NCBI GenBank assembly: GCA_938028645.1
Contig: CALIMD010000152.1
Location: 1 to 41,981 of the forward strand
DNA length: 41,981 nt
Direction of reading: 5' to 3'
From: an uncultured Alphaproteobacteria bacterium
GTDB taxonomy: Bacteria > Pseudomonadota > Alphaproteobacteria > Thalassobaculales > Thalassobaculaceae
The notes beneath the pieces were generated by a model. That model was not told the origin of the DNA and did no database searches. It saw only the letters and a program-made list of their open reading frames with translations. Below are positions 26,359 to 35,442 of this stretch, one piece after another; the first letter of the stretch is position 1; every line of letters begins with the position of its first letter. The translations under genes were made by a program, and so were the position numbers.

Positions 26359-27183
26359 ATGTCAGTAGTAAAAATTGCTTGTATCCAGACTAACTCTACT
26401 CCTGAGCCTGATGAAAATATAGCTTCAGTTAGCGATCTTATTAGGCAAGCAAGTGCTTCAGGCGCGCAGATTATTGCCACACCAGAGGTTGTAGGCATGC
26501 TCGAGCCCAATAGAGCTTCAGCACTATCAAAAGCAGAGCCGGAGGAAGCCCATAGGGTCTTGAGAGCTTTTTGCGAACTGGCTTGTGATCTTGATATTTG
26601 GCTACTAATTGGTTCAATTTCAGTAAAAGTATCAACAACTAAATTATCAAACCGTAGCTTTCTGATTAATTCAAATGGGAAAATAGTAGCTAAATATTCA
26701 AAAATTCATATGTTTGATGTTGAGGTCGGCGATGGTAATCAATACATGGAATCAAAAACATATGAACCTGGAACTGAAGCAGTAGTTGTCGATACCCCGT
26801 GGGGGCTTATGGGATTAACTATCTGCTACGATATTCGTTTTCCACATTTATTTAGAGATTTAGCTAAAGCAGGTGCGAGGATTATTTTTTCACCTGCTGC
26901 TTTCACTAGAGTAACTGGAGAGGCTCACTGGCATATTTTACAACGCGCTAGAGCGATAGAGAACGGCTGTTTTATTGTATCTCCAGCTCAAGTTGGGATG
27001 CATGCTGATGCTCGTCAAACATATGGCCACTCATTAATAGTAGACCCATGGGGAAGTGTCTTAGCTGATGGGGGGACTACCGTTGGTTACATTACGGCTG
27101 ATATCGATTTGAGTTTGGTGCAGGTATCTCAAAATAAGGTTCCATCGCTTTTGAATGATCGTTACTACACAAAAGCTTTCTGA
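26359..27183 (+). CDS. Carbon-nitrogen hydrolase (Nit1/Nit2 type)
   Basis: The 274-residue nitrilase-superfamily amidase has the complete catalytic triad: E43 in A-T-P-E-V-V, K115 in Y-S-K-I-H-M-F-D, and C156 in T-I-C-Y-D-I-R-F-P. The R-F-P-H-L-F-R-D-L-A sequence after the Cys is typical of the Nit1/Nit2 branch. Characterised members remove the amide from deaminated glutathione or omega-amidates, which would fit its position next to grxC. The specific substrate is inference. It converges on accA with 4 nt between the stop codons. Confidence 0.9.
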   Translation: MSVVKIACIQTNSTPEPDENIASVSDLIRQASASGAQIIATPEVVGMLEPNRASALSKAEPEEAHRVLRAFCELACDLDIWLLIGSISVKVSTTKLSNRSFLINSNGKIVAKYSKIHMFDVEVGDGNQYMESKTYEPGTEAVVVDTPWGLMGLTICYDIRFPHLFRDLAKAGARIIFSPAAFTRVTGEAHWHILQRARAIENGCFIVSPAQVGMHADARQTYGHSLIVDPWGSVLADGGTTVGYITADIDLSLVQVSQNKVPSLLNDRYYTKAF

Positions 27184-27187
27184 AATA

Positions 27188-28138
27188 TCAAATAAGTTTA
27201 TTATGGGTCATGTTTACAAATTTGGATCGACGGCTTTCGCATAAACTAGATTTTTGTATGTTGGATAGTTCTTTAAGATTAGTTTCTATCGCATCGCCCA
27301 AGTTATCGAGGGTACTTTTGTGATTTCTGTGGGCTGCACCCAAGGGTTCTTTAACTATTTCATCAATAATGCCCAACGAATAGAGGTCTTGAGCGGTCAG
27401 GCGTAAAGCATTTGCTGCTTCCGTCGCATTTTTACCGCTTCTCCAAAGAATAGAAGCACAACCTTCTGGAGAAATGACCGAATAAATAGAGTGTTCAAGC
27501 ATCAAAACGCGGTCGGTTGTTGCTAAGGCAACGGCTCCTCCTGAACCACCTTCACCTAATATTACAGCTACGGTTGGGACATTAACTTTCAAGCTCATTT
27601 CTATTGATTTTGCTATAGCTTCTGCTTGCCCTCTCTCTTCTGCACCAATACCGGGATAAGCGCCTGCGGTATCAATGAATGTTAAAATTGGTAGATCAAA
27701 TCGATCGGCTATTTCCATAAACCGTTTTGCTTTCCTGTAACCTTCCGGCTTGGCCATACCAAAGTTAGTCTCTAAACGTTGTTGAGTTGTATTTCCTTTT
27801 TCTGTTCCAATCACCATTACCGAATAATCCCTAAATCGGGCTAAACCACCATTAATGGCTTTGTCTTCAGAGAAACTGCGATCCCCTGCTAAAGCTACAA
27901 AGTCATTGAGGAGATAATTCGCTACTTCTCCGAAATGAGGTCTATTTGGATGGCGAGCAACCTGCACTTTTTGCCAGGGAGTGAGTTTTTCATAAATAGT
28001 TTTCAACTGACGTTCGGCTTTGGTTTGCAATTTACTAATTTCGGCCACGATATCCGTGTCGCTATTGCTAGACATGTGCCTTAATTCTTCGATTTTTCCT
28101 TCGAATTCGGCTACTTGCTTCTCAAAATCAAGAAACAC
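27188..28138 (-). CDS. accA: Acetyl-CoA carboxylase carboxyltransferase subunit alpha
   Basis: AccA pairs with AccD to move the carboxyl group from biotin to acetyl-CoA, forming malonyl-CoA for fatty acid synthesis. The 316 residues begin M-F-L-D-F-E-K-Q-V-A-E-F-E-G-K-I and contain L-T-P-W-Q-K-V-Q-V-A-R-H-P-N-R-P, then F-I-D-T-A-G-A-Y-P-G-I-G-A-E-E-R-G-Q-A and G-E-G-G-S-G-G-A-V-A-L, and S-P-E-G-C-A-S-I-L-W. These are the standard crotonase-fold motifs and the length is normal. It lies downstream of xerD on the same strand. Confidence 0.97.
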   Translation of the reverse strand: MFLDFEKQVAEFEGKIEELRHMSSNSDTDIVAEISKLQTKAERQLKTIYEKLTPWQKVQVARHPNRPHFGEVANYLLNDFVALAGDRSFSEDKAINGGLARFRDYSVMVIGTEKGNTTQQRLETNFGMAKPEGYRKAKRFMEIADRFDLPILTFIDTAGAYPGIGAEERGQAEAIAKSIEMSLKVNVPTVAVILGEGGSGGAVALATTDRVLMLEHSIYSVISPEGCASILWRSGKNATEAANALRLTAQDLYSLGIIDEIVKEPLGAAHRNHKSTLDNLGDAIETNLKELSNIQKSSLCESRRSKFVNMTHNKLI

Positions 28139-28200
28139 TTCTTTATCACTCCTTATTTAAGCAACTTAATATGGTAATTCTTTTTTGAACCAAAAGCTAA

Positions 28201-29139
28201 TCAATTATTACTAGCCGTATAGTCTTTTTTGGCTAATGGGTGGTGACTTGAAACGACAGAGATCAGTCGTTTACTTAGTACATGGGTATAAATTTGTGTC
28301 GTAGATATATCGGCGTGTCCAAGCATCTTCTGTAAGCTTCGAAGGTCGGCTCCATGGTCCAATAAGTGAGTGGCAAACGCGTGTCGTAATACATGTGGTG
28401 ACACTTTTTGAGGATTGATATTTGAAGCTATTGCAAGATCTTTTAAAAGTTGACCCACTCTTCGTCGAGTAAGAAACCCCTCTTTGGACCGAGATGGGAA
28501 TAAAAATTTGGATTCATGATTAGACTTCAAAAAAACGTGACGAACCTCTCGATAGGCATTGATAGAATTTATAGCAGACATGGTTAGTGGAACTAGACGC
28601 TCTTTTCCACCTTTGCCTCGCACCAATAAAATATTTTGATTCTGGGATAAGGCCGTGTTTGGTAGGCTGATCAATTCAGAGACTCGCAACCCCGCAGCAT
28701 AAACGATTTCAAGCAAGCAAACTAATCTGATGCCCTCAGGCCCCACCATGTGATTTGCTTGATCAAAAAGTTGCTCTATTTCTTCCTCTGATAATAATTT
28801 TGGCAGCGATTTAATTTGTCTAGGCCCATTTACGTTGTTAGTTGTATTATCGCTTCTATAGTTTTCGGATTGAAGAAAAAGAAAAAATTGTCTAAGGGAG
28901 GATAACCGGCGAGTTGCCGTTCTTGGATTTAAGCCGTTTTTATTCAAGTATTTTATATAATTGGCGATACTGTCCTTGGAACAACTCTCAATTTTACTAT
29001 CAATCTCGTTTTCAATTAGATATTTTTTAAAGTGAGAAATGTCATTTAAATAAGCTGAAACGGTATTTACCGTGGCTCCTCGTTCGGCCACTAACATGTT
29101 TAAAAAACTATCTGTAAGTGGATTAACCGATTTTTCCAA
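28201..29139 (-). CDS. xerD: Site-specific tyrosine recombinase XerD
   Basis: XerD acts with XerC at dif to resolve chromosome dimers. The 312-residue protein has an N-terminal SAM-like core-binding domain and a catalytic domain with R152 (A-G-L-R-V-S-E-L), H249-x-x-R252 (H-V-L-R-H-A-F-A-T-H-L-L), H275 and nucleophile Y284 (I-Y-T-H-V). The family's R-G-K-G-G-K-E-R turn is also present. The order accA-xerD-(unknown)-aroK-aroB is standard in several alphaproteobacterial groups. I therefore read it as the housekeeping recombinase, not an island integrase. Confidence 0.93.
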   Translation of the reverse strand: MEKSVNPLTDSFLNMLVAERGATVNTVSAYLNDISHFKKYLIENEIDSKIESCSKDSIANYIKYLNKNGLNPRTATRRLSSLRQFFLFLQSENYRSDNTTNNVNGPRQIKSLPKLLSEEEIEQLFDQANHMVGPEGIRLVCLLEIVYAAGLRVSELISLPNTALSQNQNILLVRGKGGKERLVPLTMSAINSINAYREVRHVFLKSNHESKFLFPSRSKEGFLTRRRVGQLLKDLAIASNINPQKVSPHVLRHAFATHLLDHGADLRSLQKMLGHADISTTQIYTHVLSKRLISVVSSHHPLAKKDYTASNN

Positions 29140-29177
29140 TTGTATTACTCGATCATTATCTAATGTTATAAAATATC

Positions 29178-31007
29178 TTAGAAAAGTTGGGCAACCATTA
29201 TCTCAAACGCAAGTTTTCTGGCTTCCTCATGCAACCCCAACTTATTGACGCTATTAACAATTAATATTAATTCGCTCGTTGATAGGGCAGTAAAATCGGT
29301 CTTGTCTAACGAAATTAATATCAGAGTTATAGTCTCTGCTAACTTGCCTGCATTTGCCGCTATTTCTATAGAAAATTGATTGTCGAAGATAGTTTTTTTC
29401 GCTCGATTTGCGGCATTTGGTCCAATTAACGCTGCCCGTAAACTTGGCGATATGGGGTCTCCAAGAACATGCATCAAATGATATAATAAGGAGGCGGATT
29501 CTCGGGCCTTCTTTGGGTTAGTTTTTTTTATTATTTGCCACCAATTCCTCATACTATCATCGTCCCATTTAAAAACTTCATCACCCCACATAATTCTAAT
29601 TAATGGCCAATACGAATAGGCAGTTGCCATAACGGTTTGATCCATACTAGATTCACGCATGGCAAGAGAAGACCATGATCTTGCTTGTTCTACGTCGAAG
29701 TTGGCCGTGTGGAGTAATGTTGCATGTGGTGCAAACCATCCAAGCTCTGATCCAGGTTGGATTTGATCGAAAATAGGTGTGTAAAGTTCTGCCATCTCTG
29801 GAAAAAGTTTGTTTTCTTGAGCTATTGATTGGGCCCTTTGAATGGCTTGTGCTTTTCCAAAGTTGGATTCATGCCTCAGTGTTGCTCTATATAAAAGCAT
29901 TCGAGCTCTAGGTGTTTTTTCATTGAGGGCTATCGAAATGGCGTTTTCTATTTCATTTTCATTTAGTTCTGCAGATCTGTAAACTTCTGCCAAAGTTTGA
30001 ATATCAATCACTCCAAGTTTAGCTGCTCTCTCAGCTAATGATAGTCTTATCGAGTGTTCCACACCTGGATCTTGTATATAGTTAGGTAGTAACCAAGCAC
30101 TTGGAATTTTGGAAGCCAGTTTTGGTAGTTCATGTTTACTGGCTCGTAGCATGGCGACGTAAAGTGGGACTAATTTATCTACAGTAAGTTCAATGGTTCC
30201 ATCAACAAGATCACTCAGCTTTTGCATTAAACTGAAAAAGATTTCATCTTCTGCGCCAAGTTCGAGTAGCAAATTTAGGCCAAAGTCAACTTTGTCCCAA
30301 TTACTGTCGAGTGCATCGCAAAAAATAAGAGATTTTTGCCAATATTGTGAGGAGGATTTTTCAAACCAACGAGAGGTAATATCACATGCCTTATCCATTT
30401 CATTTTGTAGAAACGCGGCATCGGTCCTCAGTTTAGCCAGTTGTTCACCATGATATTCATCCGGTATGATTTTCGTCAATTTTTCAAATTCTACCAAATA
30501 CCCTGAACGAAACAACGCTTGTGCTCTCTTAAAGAGTAGACCCGTTTGCTCAGAATTTTGCCCCGTACCGGGGATTTTGGCTGTTGTCAGAAGGAGGCGT
30601 TTATACAGGTTTTGAAGGTTTCTTGAATGCAACTGACTAGGTAAAAATCTAAAGAGATTTTCTATCGTCTTCCGCGATGTGCTACCCCACATATTTTTTT
30701 TAAACCCACCTGAAGTTGAGTCTATAGTGCCAATGCTTTCGACATCTATATCTCTCAAACTACTAACTTCTATCCCTACTCTTTCCCGCAGTGTGGTTGT
30801 TTCTTTTGTGTCTGGTTGGTCTTGTACACTGACGTCAGTCGTTATTTTATTTTTTTGTTTGTCTATTGTTGTTTTTGAGGGCGTGTATGCCTTATTTGGA
30901 ATCAACGACGTTGGCGTATCTGCAAGTATTGTTGGGCTGATGACGATGGAATAAAGAATACCAAGTAAGATGAAGATATACTGTACTTTATTACGAGCGC
31001 TTCTCAT
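29178..31007 (-). CDS. Large exported alpha-helical protein of unknown function
   Basis: I do not recognise a named family. The 609-residue protein has an N-terminal hydrophobic segment at about residues 10-29 that looks like a signal peptide ending near I-L-A-D-T-P. A Lys/Thr/Ser-rich low-complexity linker extends to about residue 110. A long helical region follows, with repeated Leu/Ala patterns (such as L-L-F-K-R-A-Q-A-L-F-R-S-G-Y) that suggest TPR-like or Sel1-like repeats. Comparable genes sit between xerD and aroK in other alphaproteobacteria, which argues for a conserved periplasmic role. Its ATG lies within the end of the 44-residue upstream gene, so translation is coupled. Confidence 0.78.
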   Translation of the reverse strand: MRSARNKVQYIFILLGILYSIVISPTILADTPTSLIPNKAYTPSKTTIDKQKNKITTDVSVQDQPDTKETTTLRERVGIEVSSLRDIDVESIGTIDSTSGGFKKNMWGSTSRKTIENLFRFLPSQLHSRNLQNLYKRLLLTTAKIPGTGQNSEQTGLLFKRAQALFRSGYLVEFEKLTKIIPDEYHGEQLAKLRTDAAFLQNEMDKACDITSRWFEKSSSQYWQKSLIFCDALDSNWDKVDFGLNLLLELGAEDEIFFSLMQKLSDLVDGTIELTVDKLVPLYVAMLRASKHELPKLASKIPSAWLLPNYIQDPGVEHSIRLSLAERAAKLGVIDIQTLAEVYRSAELNENEIENAISIALNEKTPRARMLLYRATLRHESNFGKAQAIQRAQSIAQENKLFPEMAELYTPIFDQIQPGSELGWFAPHATLLHTANFDVEQARSWSSLAMRESSMDQTVMATAYSYWPLIRIMWGDEVFKWDDDSMRNWWQIIKKTNPKKARESASLLYHLMHVLGDPISPSLRAALIGPNAANRAKKTIFDNQFSIEIAANAGKLAETITLILISLDKTDFTALSTSELILIVNSVNKLGLHEEARKLAFEIMVAQLF

Positions 31008-31125
31008 TAGAAATATCTCTTTCTATCGAAGTAACTGGGGCAGGAATGTCCCACACAGCCAAGAAAAATAATCCCCCTAACAATGTTAAAGAAATCAAAA
31101 TTAAAACCATTAATGCAGACTTCAT
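30991..31125 (-). CDS. Short conserved membrane peptide upstream of the exported helical protein
   Basis: This is a 44-residue protein, M-K-S-A-L-M-V-L-I-L-I-S then a glycine and further hydrophobic residues, one membrane helix to about residue 26, followed by A-V-W-D-I-P-A-P-V and a short charged tail. The A-V-W-D-I-P-A-P segment recalls small proteins that precede aroK in related genomes (from memory, unchecked). It overlaps the next gene by 17 nt. A longer form starting at 31188 is possible in frame, but the added residues look like noise. Function unknown. Confidence 0.7.
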   Translation of the reverse strand: MKSALMVLILISLTLLGGLFFLAVWDIPAPVTSIERDISNEKRS

Positions 31126-31355
31126 ATTTAAACCCGATGAGTGGCGTCTTATATATCTATGATAGCAGTTTATAAATATACAAATCAAACAGAGAGTAGT
31201 TTGTTTTTTTATTTTGCTTCCTTTTGAAGCTCACTAGATGTATTCGCGATAACATTCTTTGTATTTACTCAATATGTTGATTATGCTGAAAGTTGAAAAG
31301 TTAGTTGGTTATAAGAATAAAGGTCATTATTTAAAATTACTTGGTATGGGGTCTA

Positions 31356-31928
31356 GTGAGCAAAAGTAACTCTGGAAGAAAATATCATGGTCAATTCCAA
31401 AAACCTATTGTTTTGGTTGGATTAATGGGGGCTGGGAAAACTAGTATAGGTCGGAAATTAGCTGAGCGAATGCAAGTTTCATTCGTCGATGCGGATCATG
31501 AAATAGAAAAGGCTGCTGGCTGTACCATAACGGAGTTTTTCGAAAAATTTGGCGAAAAGGAATTTAGAAGAGGGGAAAAACGAGTAATAGAAAGACTTCT
31601 AAAATCTTGGCCTTGTATATTGGCGACTGGCGGCGGCGCGTTTATGGACCCAGAAACGCGTGCCATGATAAAAAATACAGCGATATCTATATGGCTCAAT
31701 GCCGATTTGGATACTTTGGATCATAGATTAGCACGACGATCCGGGCGTCCTTTACTGCAAACTAAAAATCCTCGCGCGACACTTCAGTCACTTATTGAGA
31801 AGCGGTATCCAATTTATGCAGAGGCCGATATGATTGTTAATACAGTAAGTGGTTCGATCGATGTGACCGTTGATAAAGTGTGTGAATCTATTACTGATTA
31901 TTTCTCTTTAACGTATGAGCAAAAATAA
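31356..31928 (+). CDS. aroK: Shikimate kinase
   Basis: AroK phosphorylates shikimate in aromatic amino acid synthesis. The chosen start is GTG 31356 (GGGG four bases upstream), giving 190 residues; TTG 31341 is an alternative. The P-loop is G22-L-M-G-A-G-K-T29. D-A-D-H-E-I-E, F-R-R-G-E and A-T-G-G-G-A-F form the shikimate site, and the lid has R-S-G-R-P-L-L. The stop TAA overlaps the ATG of aroB (TAATG). Confidence 0.95.
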   Translation: MSKSNSGRKYHGQFQKPIVLVGLMGAGKTSIGRKLAERMQVSFVDADHEIEKAAGCTITEFFEKFGEKEFRRGEKRVIERLLKSWPCILATGGGAFMDPETRAMIKNTAISIWLNADLDTLDHRLARRSGRPLLQTKNPRATLQSLIEKRYPIYAEADMIVNTVSGSIDVTVDKVCESITDYFSLTYEQK

Positions 31929-33052
31929 TGGACTCAATCGAGGTTATTCCCGTAAATCTTGGCGACCGTAGTTACGAGATCTTTGTAGGAACTAAGATGC
32001 TCGAGGATATAGGAGAAACAATACAAAAAAAATGCGGTCAAAGAAAGATTCTTATAGTCACAGATCAAGACGTGGCGTCACTCTGGTTGAATACTGTTGT
32101 CGATTCATTAAAAAGAAATAGCCTCGACTTTGAAGTAGCATGCGTGCCCGCGGGAGAGAGCAGCAAATCATTCTATCAATTAGAATCTCTCCTAGATAAA
32201 TTCTTTGAAGCCCAATTAGCTCGAGACGGATTAATCCTAGCATTGGGTGGCGGTGTAGTAGGTGATCTAGCGGGTTTCGCGGCGGCAATTGCATTGCGGG
32301 GGATTGATTTTATCCAAGTGCCGACCACGTTGTTGGCGCAGGTTGATAGTTCAGTAGGTGGGAAGACGGGTATTAATACAAGTCGAGGAAAAAACTTAGC
32401 TGGTAGTTTCTATCAGCCTAAACTGGTTATAATTGATACTGGAGTTTTAGATAGCTTGCCAAAACGTCAATTGCTGGCAGGTTATGCGGAAATAGTTAAA
32501 TATGGATTGATCAAAAACAAGCCTTTTTTTGAGTGGCTTGAAATGAACGGTCAAAAAGTCATATCAGGTGATTCAAAGGCACGGCAAATTGCCATTGTTG
32601 AAAGTTGCAAGACAAAAGCCATGATTGTTGGACAAGATGAAAGAGAAGCTGGGGAGAGGGCGCTTTTAAATTTTGGTCATACTTTTGGTCATGCTTTCGA
32701 GGCAGAGGCTAGATATAATGGCGAATTGTTGCATGGGGAAGCTGTTGCACTTGGCATCGTAGCCGCTATGAATTTATCAAAAACTATGGGTTTTCTTAAT
32801 GGCCAAGAAGTAGACAGAGTGATCCGCCACTTTAAAACAGTGGGGCTCCCAATAAATTTAAATTTTATTGATAAGTTTTCAGAGTGGAATGTGGATGATT
32901 TAATTGACCATATGAGGCACGATAAAAAAGTTCTAAAAGGAAAAATGAGATTTATTTTACTTAGAGAAATAGGAACTAGTTTTATTACATCAGACATCAT
33001 GCCAGAAAAAGTTGCCCAAATCCTCACAAAATCTATAGAGGGGAAATTGTAG
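31928..33052 (+). CDS. aroB: 3-dehydroquinate synthase
   Basis: AroB forms 3-dehydroquinate from DAHP with NAD and a divalent metal. The 374 residues include G-G-G-V-V-G-D-L-A-G-F, Q-V-P-T-T-L-L-A-Q-V-D-S-S-V-G-G-K, N-F-G-H-T-F-G-H-A-F-E and H-G-E-A-V-A-L-G-I, the NAD- and metal-binding motifs. It is translationally coupled to aroK through TAATG. aroKB followed by a CorC-type gene is a common alphaproteobacterial order. Confidence 0.97.
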   Translation: MDSIEVIPVNLGDRSYEIFVGTKMLEDIGETIQKKCGQRKILIVTDQDVASLWLNTVVDSLKRNSLDFEVACVPAGESSKSFYQLESLLDKFFEAQLARDGLILALGGGVVGDLAGFAAAIALRGIDFIQVPTTLLAQVDSSVGGKTGINTSRGKNLAGSFYQPKLVIIDTGVLDSLPKRQLLAGYAEIVKYGLIKNKPFFEWLEMNGQKVISGDSKARQIAIVESCKTKAMIVGQDEREAGERALLNFGHTFGHAFEAEARYNGELLHGEAVALGIVAAMNLSKTMGFLNGQEVDRVIRHFKTVGLPINLNFIDKFSEWNVDDLIDHMRHDKKVLKGKMRFILLREIGTSFITSDIMPEKVAQILTKSIEGKL

Positions 33053-33101
33053 CATTATTCCTAACACTATATAATTTGAATATCTACTATAAGAGGGTCC
33101 A

Positions 33102-34403
33102 ATGATTGAAATAACTGGTATGAACGAAACGTTATTTCTCGGCGTTTTAGTTATTACTATACTTTTATTTTTGTCAGCATTTTTCTCGGGATCGGAGACA
33201 GCCTTAACCGCGGCCTCTGATGCCAGGCTGCATCAACTGTCTCTACAGGGCAACCGCCGAGCTAGTATTGTGTTGAGGCTTAGAAGACAAAACGAAACAT
33301 TAATTGGTGCAATACTTATCGGAAATAATATCACCAACATAGCTGCATCTGCACTGGCAACAAGTATTTTGATATCTTTATTTGATGAGGCTGGTGTCGC
33401 CTATGCAATGATTGCAATGACCATTTTAGTCGTGATTTTTGCAGAGGTTCTGCCAAAAACATTTGCTATAAATAATGCTGATAAGTCAGCCTTACTAGTG
33501 GCGCCAATTATTAGGGTTTTTGTTTGGTGTTTAAGACCATTAAGCATTACCGTTAGATTGATAGTTAACGGGGTTTTTCGTGTTTTTGGTGCTAAAATTT
33601 ACGCTAAATTTGGGCAAGAAGAAAGAGAGGAGGAATTAAGAGGCTTAATTGAATTACACAGGGGACCAGGACCAGAGGTAAGCGAGGAAAGGGCCATGCT
33701 TCGCAGTATACTTGACTTAGGGGAGGTTTCGGTTGAGGAAATAATGACGCATAGAAGAAATGTTATCATGATTGACTCGGATTTGCCCGTAGAGAAAATT
33801 TTAGACGAATTGACCGAAAGCCCCTTTACGCGGTTACCATTATTTCGAGGGGACCAGGACGAAATAATAGGAATTCTGCATGGTAAGGCGTTACTGAGGG
33901 CTATCAGAAATCATAAAGGCCAAGATATGTCTGAACTTGATATAGTCTCTGTTGCAAATCCACCTTGGTTTATCCCGGATTCAACCAATCTTCTAGATCA
34001 ACTTCAGGCTTTTCGAACTCGGAGGGAACATTTTGCGGTCGTGGTCGATGAGTATGGAACACTTCAAGGTGTTGTTACACTTGAGGATATTTTGGAGGAA
34101 ATAGTTGGTGATATAGATGACGAGAACGATATCTCAGTTGCTGGGGTTCGAGCTCAATCTGACGGTTCGTATCTCGTAGATGGTACCGTGACGCTGAGAG
34201 ACTTGAACCGCGAATTGGATTGGAATTTGCCGGATGAACATGCCTCAACCGTTGCAGGGTTGATCTTGCACGAGGCTAGGGTAATTCCCTCAATTGGCCA
34301 TGAATTTTTGTTTCACGGATTTAGGTTTAAAATTTTGCGCCGTCATAGAAATCAGATAACACAGATACGAATTTGGTCACGGAAGACTGCGGTAGAGAAA
34401 TAA
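33102..34403 (+). CDS. CorC/HlyC-type membrane protein with DUF21 and CBS domains
   Basis: The 433-residue protein has an N-terminal DUF21 (CNNM) region with S-G-S-E-T-A-L-T-A-A and I-G-N-N-I-T-N-I-A-A, several membrane segments, a CBS pair from about residue 200 to 335, and a C-terminal CorC_HlyC domain with L-D-W-N-L-P-D-E-H-A-S-T-V-A-G-L. Such proteins are linked to Mg or Co efflux; older hemolysin annotations are not supported by experiment here. ATG 33102 has GAGGG upstream; ATG 33120 is an alternative. Confidence 0.9.
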   Translation: MIEITGMNETLFLGVLVITILLFLSAFFSGSETALTAASDARLHQLSLQGNRRASIVLRLRRQNETLIGAILIGNNITNIAASALATSILISLFDEAGVAYAMIAMTILVVIFAEVLPKTFAINNADKSALLVAPIIRVFVWCLRPLSITVRLIVNGVFRVFGAKIYAKFGQEEREEELRGLIELHRGPGPEVSEERAMLRSILDLGEVSVEEIMTHRRNVIMIDSDLPVEKILDELTESPFTRLPLFRGDQDEIIGILHGKALLRAIRNHKGQDMSELDIVSVANPPWFIPDSTNLLDQLQAFRTRREHFAVVVDEYGTLQGVVTLEDILEEIVGDIDDENDISVAGVRAQSDGSYLVDGTVTLRDLNRELDWNLPDEHASTVAGLILHEARVIPSIGHEFLFHGFRFKILRRHRNQITQIRIWSRKTAVEK

Positions 34404-34491
34404 GTCACGTCTCTAAAGAAATTAAGTCTAAGCTTTTCCTTTCTTTTAAAAAAATAGATTCATTAATTATATTGTATAATGGAACGTCTCA

Positions 34492-35073
34492 ATGCCTCTC
34501 ACATCTCCTAGTCCTAGAAAACCCCTTCATGATAGAAAAATTAGCTGTACTGGTTTTCATAGGAGAGATGGTTTGTGGGACATTGAGGGGCGATTAACAG
34601 ACAGAAAAAACTATTCTTTTGAAAATGAGAATAGGGGGCAGGTAAATGCAGGGGAGCCTATCCATGATATGTGGATACGAGTAACTCTCGATGACAATTT
34701 ACTTATAATAAATGTCGAAGCGGCAACTGACGCAAGTCCCTACTCAATTTGTCCAGACATTACTAAAAATTTTGATCGTCTCAAAGGGATTACGATAGAG
34801 CCTGGGTGGAGAAGATTAGTTCAGAGCCGAGTGGGGGGTGTCCATGGCTGTACACATCTGGTTGAGCTACTTGGGCCAATAGCAACCACTGCCTATCAAA
34901 CTATTTTCTCCAAAAAGGCAGAGAACATTAAGAGCTCAAAATTAAACCAAAACCAAATTGATACAGAAGAAAAAGCAAACACAAGTCAGCCAAAACTTTT
35001 AAACACGTGTTACGCTTTTAGTGAAACTAGTACAGTGGTAAAAAAAAGATGGCCCAACTATTATAAAGGTTAA
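34492..35073 (+). CDS. DUF2889 family protein
   Basis: The 193-residue soluble protein matches the DUF2889 pattern from memory: R-R-D-G-L-W-D-I-E-G-R-L-T-D near residue 24, G-E-P-I-H-D-M-W-I-R, A-A-T-D-A-S-P-Y and G-V-H-G-C-T-H-L-V-E-L-L. Function of the family is unknown. The conserved D, H and C residues could mean a metal site, which is inference. The start is ATG 34492, only 11 nt after a perfect TATAAT at 34475-34480 (see findings). It converges on bolA with 8 nt between stops. Confidence 0.85.
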   Translation: MPLTSPSPRKPLHDRKISCTGFHRRDGLWDIEGRLTDRKNYSFENENRGQVNAGEPIHDMWIRVTLDDNLLIINVEAATDASPYSICPDITKNFDRLKGITIEPGWRRLVQSRVGGVHGCTHLVELLGPIATTAYQTIFSKKAENIKSSKLNQNQIDTEEKANTSQPKLLNTCYAFSETSTVVKKRWPNYYKG

Positions 35074-35081
35074 AAAGCCGC

Positions 35082-35336
35082 TCAAATGGCTTCTATGCTG
35101 AGTGCATGTACTGGACCTGCGAGCTCATCTGCCAACACTCGGTATATTTCGCGTTGTTTTTCGATACGTGTTTTTCCTGAAAAGAAATCAGATGATATAA
35201 TTAAACGAAAATGTGTTTCGCCTTCAGGTCGTGCTCCCACATGTCCTGCATGCAGATGGGATTCATCAATCACATTTAACTCGGTGGGTTCAAATGCTTC
35301 AACAAGTTTTTTTTTGATTGTTTCGGAAACGGACAT
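35082..35336 (-). CDS. bolA: BolA family protein
   Basis: BolA proteins work with monothiol glutaredoxins in iron-sulfur cluster handling and in regulation. The 84 residues have the KH-like fold: L-V-E-A-F-E-P-T-E-L-N-V-I-D-E-S-H-L-H-A-G-H, where the H-x-G-H segment provides cluster ligands. F-R-L-I-I-S-S, R-I-E-K-Q-R and A-G-P-V-H-A-L-S-I follow. The variable loop fits the BolA rather than the IbaG branch, but the class is not certain. It is divergent from the J-domain gene, as in many alphaproteobacteria. Confidence 0.92.
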   Translation of the reverse strand: MSVSETIKKKLVEAFEPTELNVIDESHLHAGHVGARPEGETHFRLIISSDFFSGKTRIEKQREIYRVLADELAGPVHALSIEAI

Positions 35337-35442
35337 TATATTTCTCCATATAATCTTCTGAGATCATTACCCCAATGGCATGCTGAAGCTATTATGACAA
35401 TGTTTTTTAACTTAAGAAGTTTAGGGTGGATGGATTAAATTA

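Noticed and set aside
28201..29139. XerD as integrase of a mobile element
   Set aside because: It sits in the standard accA-xerD-aroK neighbourhood with no attachment repeats or phage genes.
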